NCBI GenBank assembly: GCA_949299435.1
Contig: CASGAK010000032.1
Location: forward strand, 1 to 26,380
Origin: an uncultured bacterium
GTDB lineage: Bacteria; Cyanobacteriota; Vampirovibrionia; Gastranaerophilales; Gastranaerophilaceae
Reading direction: 5' to 3'
DNA length: 26,380 nt
Position 1 is the stretch's first letter. Every line of letters begins with the position of its first letter. Positions 15,281-21,799 of this stretch are shown here, one piece after another. Position numbers and translations under genes: made by a program. The notes beneath the pieces are model-generated. The model made no database searches and was not told the DNA's origin. It saw only the letters and a list, made by a program, of their open reading frames with translations.

Positions 15281-16444
15281 ATGCATAAGTTTGAATTTAA
15301 GAAAAACCCCATTTTATGGCTTGAAGATGCCCATTTTATTAATGATATCTATACGGGTATGCTTAACCCTATTATGCCATTCATTGCAGCAAAGTTAAGT
15401 ATTTCTATGGCTTTTGCAACTATAATATTGAGTCTTTCTCACATTTTTTCATCTCTTTTGCAGCCTATATTCGGTTTTTTCGCTGATAGTATGGTTAAAA
15501 GGGTATTTATATTTTGGGGATTATTATTTACCTCAATTTTTATATCAATTGCTCCTGCTGCGGATAATGTTTACGTATTGATTTTTTGTATAATATTAGG
15601 CAGCTTAGGTTCAAGCCTATTTCACCCGCAGGCGTTGGGTTTTGTCGTAAAATTTGCTGATACTGATATTGCAAAAACTATGGGAATTTTTATTGCGATG
15701 GGATCTATAGGTTTTTCTTTCGGGCCTTTGATTTCAGCTTTTGTAACTCAATTTTGGGGACTTTCACACATGCCAATACTTTGCATTCCCGGAATTGTAT
15801 TAGCTTTATTGATGTTCAAGTTTGTTCCGAAACTTTCTGCAGATTTGTCTGTGAACAATAAAATGAAATTCGTTTCAGCCTTTAAAGATATTCTAATTAA
15901 TAACAAGTTAAAAATTCTTATTTTCATTGCCATACTCAAAACTTTAATTACAACCTCATGTTCCATTTTGATGCCGTTTTTATGGAAAAGTCTAGGCTAT
16001 AGGCCTTTTTATATAGGTTGTGTGCTATTCGGCTTTATTTTTGCAGGTGGAGTAGGTTCGTTTTTAAGTAGAAGTTTCGAGAAAAAAGTTGGAACCGCAA
16101 ATATATTCTATATATCTATGATTTCTACTTTACCTTTGATGATTGTTTTCGCTTTGACCTATAGGGATTTTCCAATAATTTCAAATGTTATCTTTGTTAT
16201 AATCGGTTTTATTACAATGCTAGCACAGCCAGTTACAATGGTTATGGCACAGAATGTTCTGCCTCAATATAAAAGTATCATAGGGGGCTTCATAAACGGT
16301 TTTTCTTGGGGGGTAGTTGCAATTTTTATGTCCGCTATAGGTTTTGTCGCTCAAGCTAAGGGGATTATACCTGTTTTACTTGTTGTATCTTGTATTCCCG
16401 TAATAGGTTCTTCAGTTATTAAAAAATTGTTTGTTCAAGAATAA
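15281..16444 (+). CDS. MFS transporter, fosmidomycin-resistance (Fsr)-like
   Basis: A 387-aa major facilitator with about 12 membrane helices. The N-terminal pattern EDAHFINDIYTGMLNPIMPF, the LLQPIFGFFAD loop between helices 2 and 3, and GSLGSSLFHPQA in helix 4 match the Fsr subgroup of drug-efflux MFS proteins (family pattern HFxxDxYxGxLPxLLP, QPxFGxLxD, GSALFHP). The true substrate is unknown; fosmidomycin resistance should not be assumed. It starts 31 nt after lgt. No Shine-Dalgarno precedes the ATG (TTTGATATTTGC), so initiation is unusual; no better in-frame start is visible. Confidence 0.88.
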   Translation: MHKFEFKKNPILWLEDAHFINDIYTGMLNPIMPFIAAKLSISMAFATIILSLSHIFSSLLQPIFGFFADSMVKRVFIFWGLLFTSIFISIAPAADNVYVLIFCIILGSLGSSLFHPQALGFVVKFADTDIAKTMGIFIAMGSIGFSFGPLISAFVTQFWGLSHMPILCIPGIVLALLMFKFVPKLSADLSVNNKMKFVSAFKDILINNKLKILIFIAILKTLITTSCSILMPFLWKSLGYRPFYIGCVLFGFIFAGGVGSFLSRSFEKKVGTANIFYISMISTLPLMIVFALTYRDFPIISNVIFVIIGFITMLAQPVTMVMAQNVLPQYKSIIGGFINGFSWGVVAIFMSAIGFVAQAKGIIPVLLVVSCIPVIGSSVIKKLFVQE

Positions 16445-16579
16445 CTTTTAAAATTGTTGAAGATTCCCAAAAATTATCCTTTGTTACTTACGCCTGTTTT
16501 GACAGATGCAACTTAGTTTTATAAAATACAACCTATTTACCCGTTGCAGAATTTATTTTATGTAAATAACCTAGCTGTC

Positions 16580-16855
16580 TTATGCAAGAACTGAAAAATT
16601 GCTTTTTACATTTTCATTTTGATGCTTTTTGGCAAGTTTTTCTTGCAGACTTGCTAATTTATATAAAAGACTGTTAGATGCTAAATCCAAACTTAATTTT
16701 TTATCCATTTCATGAAGCATTGTCAGGTTATTTTCTCCACCAAATGTGTTATTTGATAGTGAATTATTCATTTGAGCGTAACTTTGCATTATTCCGAAAG
16801 CTGCGTTATTCATGCTTCTTGTAGCATTAAATCTTGCTATTGATGAAACTAACAT
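16580..16855 (-). CDS. Small hypothetical protein
   Basis: A 91-aa protein with no recognised family. The N-terminus (MLVSSIARFNATRSMNNAAFG) is rich in Ala, Met and Asn, and the C-terminal half (MDKKLSLDLASNSLLYKLASLQEKLAKKHQ) is a likely amphipathic helix or short coiled coil. No signal peptide or membrane helix. Composition resembles small helical secreted or structural proteins, but that is only an impression. Support for coding: GAGGG 4 nt upstream of the ATG, a good promoter, and a long leader with a possible hairpin (TGGGT/ACCCA, 16871-16894). Confidence 0.65.
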   Translation of the reverse strand: MLVSSIARFNATRSMNNAAFGIMQSYAQMNNSLSNNTFGGENNLTMLHEMDKKLSLDLASNSLLYKLASLQEKLAKKHQNENVKSNFSVLA

Positions 16856-16900
16856 TTACCCTCACTAACCTGGGTTCATCAAATCGACCACCCAAAAACC

Positions 16901-16946
16901 ATGTTCTTTACTTTTATATTTTAGAACATACTTTTTATTTTTGCAA
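16901..16946 (-). promoter_or_regulatory. Promoter with an inverted repeat flanking its -10 box
   Basis: On the minus strand, TTGCAA (16946-16941), a 17-bp spacer and TAAAAT (16923-16918) form the promoter of the 91-aa gene. ATGTTCT (16901-16907) and AGAACAT (16923-16929) are a perfect 7-bp inverted repeat with 15 bp between them. One arm abuts the -10 on its upstream side and the other lies around the expected start site, the position expected of a repressor operator. Confidence 0.5.
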
Positions 16947-17026
16947 GTCATAAGGTTAACTAATTTGTGTTAACTTTTGTAACGATTTACTAAAAGTTTG
17001 AAATTGAATAAGATGTATATACTTTA

Positions 17027-17157
17027 TATATATGTAAGCATTAAATAATACGAGAGATATTAAAAGAGAGATTATCCGTTAAATAAAAGAGAGATACTTT
17101 AAATTCCTTCCTTCCTAAAAAAAGTTCAGCCCCTAAAAAGGGGCTTTTTTTTAGGAA
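17027..17157 (+). ncRNA. Candidate small RNA in the 306-bp gap upstream of pyk's end
   Basis: The gap 16856-17161 lies between two minus-strand genes. On the plus strand TTGAAT (17004-17009), a 17-bp spacer and TATATA (17027-17032) could start a transcript near 17039 that would end at the strong hairpin at 17112-17157, giving about 115 nt. Inside are three GAGAGAT copies at 17052-17058, 17066-17072 and 17089-17095. The terminator is also explained by pyk, and the repeats could instead be protein-binding sites for the 91-aa gene, so this is speculative. Confidence 0.22.
17112..17157. terminator. Bidirectional terminator after pyk
   Basis: An inner stem AGCCCC (17128-17133) / GGGGCT (17140-17145) sits within an outer 12-bp A/T stem, TTCCTAAAAAAA (17112-17123) and TTTTTTTAGGAA (17146-17157), with a 4-nt bulge. 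A-tract and T-tract on either side let it work on both strands. It begins 4 nt after the pyk stop on the minus strand. Confidence 0.85.
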
Positions 17158-17161
17158 ATTT

Positions 17162-18607
17162 TTAGTTATCCTCGGCAGAACCTATTTTATGAATTTTAAT
17201 AAAATTAGTTCCTCCAAGTAATAATTCAGGAACAGAGCCTGTAAATATGACTTTATCGTTATTATTTAGGTTTAGTTTTTGAATTAGGAATTTGTCTATT
17301 TTTTGAAGGGAAGGTTTATCAAATTTTCCTTCAAAATATACTTCTATAGGGAATACCCCTCTATATAATTTTATATTTCTGCAAATATTTTTTTCTGGAC
17401 AGCAAGCATATATAGGAACACTTAATCTGCCTTCAGAAAGAAATTTAGCCGTAAAGCCACTTGCTGTTAAAGCAACAACAGCTTTTATATCCATTTTTTT
17501 TGCCATATCAGCTATCGACATTCCAATAGCCATGGCTTGACTGTCTTTTTCGTCTTCAATCATTTTCCAAGGGAATTTGTTTTTACGCATAAAAGTTGAG
17601 GCTTCAACGGTATCGGCTATTTTTTTCATCATTGCAACAGCTTCCAATGGGTATGCACCTGCAGCGGTTTCTCCAGAAAGCATTATAGCGTCGGTGCCGT
17701 CCAATATAGCGTTCGCAACATCGCTAGTTTCAGCACGAGTAGGAATTGGATTTTCAATCATGCTCTCAAGCATTTGTGTTGCAACTATTACAACTTTTCG
17801 TTTAATATTTGCTTTTCGGATTATTGTTTTTTGTACTATTGGAACTTTTTCTGTTGAAATTTCAATTCCCAAGTCACCTCTTGCAACCATAATACCATCG
17901 GAAACTTCTATTATTTCATCAATATTTTCGACAGCTTGAGGCTTTTCGATTTTTGAAATTATTTTTATATGATTACAATTATTTGATTTTAAGATTTCTT
18001 TTAGCAATATAACGTCCTGAGCTTTTCTGACAAAAGATAGACCGAGGTAGTCAATATCATTTTCGCAAGCAAATTTTACAAATTTAATATCACGCTCGGT
18101 TAATACATCGATACTGCCGGTAGATCCTGGAATATTTATACCTTTACGTTGTTTCAGCAGACCGTCAGTAAGAGCTTTAGCATATATAACATCGTTTTCA
18201 ATTTTTTCTACTTCAAATTGAATTTTCCCATCATCAATTAAGATAAGTTCTTTAGGGTGAACGTCTGTGGCAATCCCTTTGTAATCAACAGGTATTATAT
18301 CATCAACCAACTCGTTTTGGTGTCTGAATTTAAGGATTTGTCCTTTTTTGAGTTCAATCGGATTTTCAAGACAGCCTATTCTTATTTTAGGACCTTGAAG
18401 GTCTAAAAGTACAGGAATTATCGTGTGTTCCTCTTTTTCTATTTCTCTTATATAAGAGAGGTTTTTACTATGAATATCCACATCACCGTGTGATGAATTT
18501 ATTCTAAACATAGTGACACCGTTTTTATACAGTTTCCTTATAATTTCTTTGTCGCTGGAAACCGGTCCTAATGTTGCTACAATTTTTGTCATGTTAAAAT
18601 TTACCAT
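17162..18607 (-). CDS. pyk: Pyruvate kinase
   Basis: Pyruvate kinase converts phosphoenolpyruvate and ADP to pyruvate and ATP, the last step of glycolysis. At 481 aa it has the standard A/B/C domains without the extra PEP-utiliser domain of Bacillus enzymes. Visible motifs are TKIVATLGPVS at the N-terminus, MFRINSSHGD, the signature ISKIEKPQAV with the catalytic Lys (about 240), MVARGDLGIE, and MLSGETAAGAYPLEAV. The C-terminal allosteric domain contains VVALTASGFTAKFLSEGR. GGAG 7-8 nt before the first ATG favours the longer N-terminus (MVNFNMTK) over the internal Met. It is monocistronic, ended by a strong terminator, and divergent from the SLH gene. Confidence 0.97.
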   Translation of the reverse strand: MVNFNMTKIVATLGPVSSDKEIIRKLYKNGVTMFRINSSHGDVDIHSKNLSYIREIEKEEHTIIPVLLDLQGPKIRIGCLENPIELKKGQILKFRHQNELVDDIIPVDYKGIATDVHPKELILIDDGKIQFEVEKIENDVIYAKALTDGLLKQRKGINIPGSTGSIDVLTERDIKFVKFACENDIDYLGLSFVRKAQDVILLKEILKSNNCNHIKIISKIEKPQAVENIDEIIEVSDGIMVARGDLGIEISTEKVPIVQKTIIRKANIKRKVVIVATQMLESMIENPIPTRAETSDVANAILDGTDAIMLSGETAAGAYPLEAVAMMKKIADTVEASTFMRKNKFPWKMIEDEKDSQAMAIGMSIADMAKKMDIKAVVALTASGFTAKFLSEGRLSVPIYACCPEKNICRNIKLYRGVFPIEVYFEGKFDKPSLQKIDKFLIQKLNLNNNDKVIFTGSVPELLLGGTNFIKIHKIGSAEDN

Positions 18608-18674
18608 TTTTTTTCTCCAATTTTTTCTGTTAATACATAACGTTTCAAATAAGTAATAAAATCTGTATAAAGAC

Positions 18675-18703
18675 TTTACAAAAAAAAATATCTTCTCTAT
18701 AAT
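18675..18703 (+). promoter_or_regulatory. Strong promoter of the SLH protein gene
   Basis: TTTACA (18675-18680), a 17-bp spacer and a perfect TATAAT (18698-18703). The start near 18710 gives a leader of about 48 nt with GAGG at 18743-18746. High expression is expected of an abundant envelope protein. Confidence 0.8.
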
Positions 18704-18757
18704 ATATACAACAAATAAAAACTGTTTACTAGTTAAAAAGATGAGGAATTGAGATTT

Positions 18758-20029
18758 ATGAAGAAACTTTTAGGCGGTTTAGTGGTCTTGTTATTCGCAG
18801 CATGTTTTTCAATGCCTGCCTTTGCGTCTGTTAAAATTAACGACGTAAGTGAAGACTACTGGGCAAACAAAGAAATTGTAGATGTCGTATCTAACGACAT
18901 TATGTTGCTGGATTCGCAAAAGAATTTTAATCCAGAAAAGAAAGTATCAAGAATTTGTTTTGTAAAAGCATTATTGAAACTTTTATCAAATGATAATTTG
19001 AATGTTTCAATTCAAAATTCATTCACAGATGTATCTGCAAATGATGAAAATTATGCGGATATTTTGCGTTCTCAGCAGTTAGGTTTAGTATATGGCTATC
19101 CAGACAAGACTTTTAAAGCATCAAAATTGATGTCAAGAGCAGAAACTCAATCTGTAATAAGCCATATTACTAAAGATAAGGTATCTGATACTTCAGCACT
19201 GAGTTCATTTGTTGATTACAAGTCAATTCCATGTTGGGCTAAGCCTGTATATGCAAAAACTTTGGAATATGGCATATATGTAAACTATCCAAATGAAAAT
19301 GAGCTTCGTCCGAATGATATTTTAACAAGAGCTGAAGCAGCAGTTCTTTTATCAAGATTAAAAGCTAAATTAGATCTTGTAAAAAGCGAGTATAAAGGTG
19401 AAGCAATTGAGCATTTAAAAGTTAAGAAAAACGCTCCTAATAACGAAGTATATATTATGAAAAAAGCTAACGTTATTAAAGAAGGAAATGTTTTATCAAT
19501 TGCTTTTACTGATAAATTCAAATCAGAAGAACGTGCAGCAGGAGAGGCTGTTTATTTCGTAAATGAAGAGCCTATCTACACTGAAGAAGGTACTTTGATT
19601 GTTCCTGCAAATTCTAAATTTAATGGAACTATTTTGGGTATTGAAAAAGAGAAAAAATTCAATAAAAATGCAAGAGTATACGTCCAAATTACAGAGATTG
19701 TAACTCCTGATGGTAATAAGGCAACAATTAATGCAAAACCTTATTATAAGAATTATGAATTAAAAGAAGGTCCTTGGATGACAGCCGGTAAATTATTATT
19801 GTATACTGCAGGCGGTGCTGCAATCGGTACAGGAGCAGGTGTTGGATTTGCTTTTATTCCAAATCCTGCAAATATCGGTGCTGGTGTAGCAATTGGTACA
19901 CCGGTCGGTGCTGGTGTCGGCTTGATTACAGGATTAGTTACACCGGGACTTAAATACCATGCAAAAGCTGGTGAAGAAATCTATGTTATCTTGCTTGAAG
20001 ACGCATCTGTTGCAAAACAAGCATTATAA
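18758..20029 (+). CDS. Exported SLH-domain protein with C-terminal glycine-zipper segment
   Basis: A 423-aa envelope protein. The signal peptide MKKLLGGLVVLLFAACFSMP is probably cleaved after AFA, near residue 23; FAAC could alternatively be a weak lipobox. Three SLH modules follow, at about 24-78 (INDVSEDYWANKEI), 83-135 (FTDVSANDENYADIL, with GLVYGYPDKTF) and 147-200 (SIPCWAKPVYAKTLEYGI, with ILTRAEAAVLL); SLH modules bind peptidoglycan-linked polymers. Residues about 215-345 look beta-rich (PANSKFNGTILGIEKEKKF; RVYVQITEIVTPDGNKATI). Then comes a Gly/Ala-rich hydrophobic stretch (AGGAAIGTGAGVGFAFIP, AGVAIGTPVGAGVGLITG) followed by a polar tail. The ATG at 18758 is preferred to an upstream in-frame TTG at 18749 because GAGG is well placed for it and MKK is a typical signal-peptide start. 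Confidence 0.85.
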   Translation: MKKLLGGLVVLLFAACFSMPAFASVKINDVSEDYWANKEIVDVVSNDIMLLDSQKNFNPEKKVSRICFVKALLKLLSNDNLNVSIQNSFTDVSANDENYADILRSQQLGLVYGYPDKTFKASKLMSRAETQSVISHITKDKVSDTSALSSFVDYKSIPCWAKPVYAKTLEYGIYVNYPNENELRPNDILTRAEAAVLLSRLKAKLDLVKSEYKGEAIEHLKVKKNAPNNEVYIMKKANVIKEGNVLSIAFTDKFKSEERAAGEAVYFVNEEPIYTEEGTLIVPANSKFNGTILGIEKEKKFNKNARVYVQITEIVTPDGNKATINAKPYYKNYELKEGPWMTAGKLLLYTAGGAAIGTGAGVGFAFIPNPANIGAGVAIGTPVGAGVGLITGLVTPGLKYHAKAGEEIYVILLEDASVAKQAL

Positions 20030-20052
20030 TTTTAGATTTTAAATATTTTTAT

Positions 20053-20095
20053 AAGAAGTCTGATATTTGATCAGGCTTCTTCTTTATTATTTTTT
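20053..20095 (+). terminator. Rho-independent terminator of the SLH gene
   Basis: Arms 20053-20064 and 20070-20081 pair over 12 bp (AAGAAG...CTGAT, one G-T pair) around a 5-nt loop; a T-rich stretch follows. Confidence 0.8.
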
Positions 20096-20170
20096 CTTAG
20101 CTACATGTAATAAGCTGACTAGTTATTTTAGATATAGTAAATTTTTTCAAATAAATTAAAATAATTATGT

Positions 20171-20186
20171 GGATATTATGATATCC
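20171..20186 (+). promoter_or_regulatory. Perfect inverted repeat upstream of the CxxC protein gene
   Basis: GGATAT (20171-20176), TATG, ATATCC (20181-20186) form a perfect 6-bp inverted repeat with a 4-bp centre, 10 nt before the Shine-Dalgarno GGAG (20196-20199). It could be an operator or a leader hairpin. I could not place a clear -35/-10 pair upstream. Confidence 0.35.
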
Positions 20187-20206
20187 GCAGAAATAGGAGT
20201 ATATGT

Positions 20207-20497
20207 ATGAAAAGATTATTTATGATGTTAGCTTTATTCGGATTGTTTTTAATCCCAGCTCAAAGTGCTAATGCTTGGTGCGTAAGTGAATTAAATCCTC
20301 TGCCTTATGTCGGAATCGGACATAATACATCAACTTTTAGTTTGAATCCGTTTACAGGCTTTAAGAATTGTAATCCTTGTAAGGTTAAAAAAGCTGAATG
20401 CGATCCTTGTAAGGTCGAAGTACAACCTTGCAATAAATGTGCAAAAGCCTTTCCAGCTAAACAATGTCCAAGTTGCAGAATAATGTATGATTACTAA
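20207..20497 (+). CDS. Exported small Cys-rich protein with four CxxC motifs
   Basis: A 96-aa protein with a clear signal peptide (MKRLFMMLALFGLFLIPAQS, cleavage after ANA at 23). The mature part of about 73 residues has nine cysteines: C25 and four CxxC pairs at 55/58, 65/68, 75/78 and 87/90. The first three pairs have an exact 10-residue period (CNPCKV, CDPCKV, CNKCAK) and the last is CPSC. Middle residues 30-53 are Gly/Pro/Asn-rich. This layout suggests metal binding or a disulfide-rich envelope protein; no known family is recognised. The ATG is set by GGAG at 7-nt spacing. It lies downstream of the SLH gene but beyond its terminator, so it is probably transcribed separately. Confidence 0.8.
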   Translation: MKRLFMMLALFGLFLIPAQSANAWCVSELNPLPYVGIGHNTSTFSLNPFTGFKNCNPCKVKKAECDPCKVEVQPCNKCAKAFPAKQCPSCRIMYDY

Positions 20498-20535
20498 ATT
20501 CTCGATTGAGGAGTGCGTTATTATTTAACGCCAAT

Positions 20536-20570
20536 AAAATAGGAGCTAGATTTTAGCTGGCTCCTATTTT
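20536..20570. terminator. Bidirectional terminator between the CxxC gene and the uridine-kinase-like gene
   Basis: AAAATAGGAGC (20536-20546) and GCTCCTATTTT (20560-20570) form a perfect 11-bp stem with A-rich and T-rich sides, between two convergent genes. A short direct repeat AGTATATTTT (20571-20580 and again just after) lies beside it. Confidence 0.8.
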
Positions 20571-20598
20571 AGTATATTTTAGTATATTTTTATATCTT

Positions 20599-21435
20599 TT
20601 AATAAACTATTTCTTCAAGTGTTTTGAAAATTTTATCGGTAATTTGCTGGATATATTCTTGGCTTACCATACCGTTAATTACTGCATCTGAAATTTGATA
20701 AGCGGGTCTAATATATTCTTGAGCTGTTCTGTTTACGTCTGCAAATTGCATATCAGCAGCAGCTCCTGTTTTGCCTCTTATAGCTGCTCTTTTATACCAA
20801 CGTTCTTTTATTACGTCCAAAGGTGTAAATACATAGACTTTAACATCCATAATTTCGCGTAAGCCTTCATTCAGTACATATAATCCTTCCGTCAGTATAA
20901 CTTTAGCCGGCTTTTTTACTTCACCGTCAGGATTACTTTCGCAAGTTACAAAGTTATACAGAGGTGATTTTATTTCTTTTCCTTTTTTCAGAGCTATAAG
21001 GTGTTTTTTCATAAGTTCTAAATCTATAGCTTCGGGAGTATCAAAGCTGAAGCCTGTTTTAAATAATTCTTCATAGCTTCCGGCTTCTTGAAGTTCTTTA
21101 GAGGTGTCTTTATAATAGTCATCACATCGGATTACCGTATATATACCTTCTTTTTTTTCTTTTACACACGCTTTTATTGTGTTATCTACAAAAACTGTTT
21201 TCCCTGAAGCACTTTCGCCTGTAATACCTATCAAAAAAGTTTTTTTCTTTTCTTGTACTACCATTCTTGCTATATTTAGAATTAAATTGTCTGATGTCTT
21301 TAAAAATAAAGGTTGGGGGTGTTGTTTATCTTCTTCCAAAATTTTTTTTAGGGCATCTACAATCGTTGATATTACTTCCATATCTCGTCTGCTTGAATAA
21401 TAATCATAACTTGTCAGCTGAAAATCGGTTTTCAT
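20599..21435 (-). CDS. Uridine kinase/phosphoribulokinase-family P-loop kinase
   Basis: A 278-aa protein of the PRK/URK family. An N-terminal extension (1-65) precedes Walker A GITGESASGKT (70-80). Then come IRCDDYYKDTS (near 104), where uridine kinases have DxFY, FDTPEAIDL (about 130), SPLYNFVT (about 158), VILTEGLYVLN (about 180, the second acidic region), and the lid segment KERWYKRAAIRGKTG. The role is probably phosphorylation of uridine/cytidine or a related nucleoside. The extension and the 278-aa length exceed typical Udk (about 210 aa), so the substrate is uncertain. Monocistronic, divergent from the 57-aa gene. Confidence 0.82.
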   Translation of the reverse strand: MKTDFQLTSYDYYSSRRDMEVISTIVDALKKILEEDKQHPQPLFLKTSDNLILNIARMVVQEKKKTFLIGITGESASGKTVFVDNTIKACVKEKKEGIYTVIRCDDYYKDTSKELQEAGSYEELFKTGFSFDTPEAIDLELMKKHLIALKKGKEIKSPLYNFVTCESNPDGEVKKPAKVILTEGLYVLNEGLREIMDVKVYVFTPLDVIKERWYKRAAIRGKTGAAADMQFADVNRTAQEYIRPAYQISDAVINGMVSQEYIQQITDKIFKTLEEIVY

Positions 21436-21600
21436 AGTATAATTTGTTCCTTTTATAAAATTATTTTTATTACATTGTACTTTAAAATTAATTTATTTTC
21501 TCTTAATTTATAAATTTTGTAACAATATTATTTAAATATTTAAAGATTTGGGAATTATATCCGTAAGAGTACTATGTAAAGTTAATTGGAGTATGTAGAT

Positions 21601-21774
21601 ATGTATCGTGATGAAATTTTTGAAAAAGCATTAAAAGAAAGAAGAGAAGCTGATTATTCAAATTTAAAAACTGAAATTTCTTCAATGGAGTTAGCTATTG
21701 AAAAGTTTTTAAACAATGTCTTGGAATGTACTGCTTCTATTTCAGAACGTGATTTTAATGTAACAACACTATAG
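21601..21774 (+). CDS. Small hypothetical helical protein
   Basis: A 57-aa protein, highly charged in its first half (MYRDEIFEKALKERREADYS) and probably a long helix or short coiled coil (residues 5-45). No signal peptide, motif or recognised family. The ATG at 21601 is chosen over the in-frame TTG at 21586 because GGAG (21588-21591) lies 9 nt before the ATG and would overlap the TTG. Its stop codon lies inside a perfect 14-bp hairpin. The charge pattern and the good ribosome-binding site support a real gene. Confidence 0.6.
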   Translation: MYRDEIFEKALKERREADYSNLKTEISSMELAIEKFLNNVLECTASISERDFNVTTL

Positions 21775-21793
21775 CTGTCAGCTATAGTGTTGT
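21763..21793 (+). terminator. Perfect 14-bp hairpin overlapping the stop codon
   Basis: Arms 21763-21776 and 21780-21793 pair perfectly around the 3-nt loop GTC. The TAG stop (21772-21774) of the 57-aa gene is in the left arm. The sequence after it (CATATTTTATG) is only moderately T-rich. It sits between two convergent genes. Confidence 0.55.
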
Positions 21794-21799
21794 CATATT

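Noticed and set aside
16856..17161. The three GAGAGAT repeats as a CRISPR or CsrA-binding array.
   Set aside because: Units are only 7 bp with unequal spacing (14 and 23 nt), and CsrA sites require GGA, which is absent.
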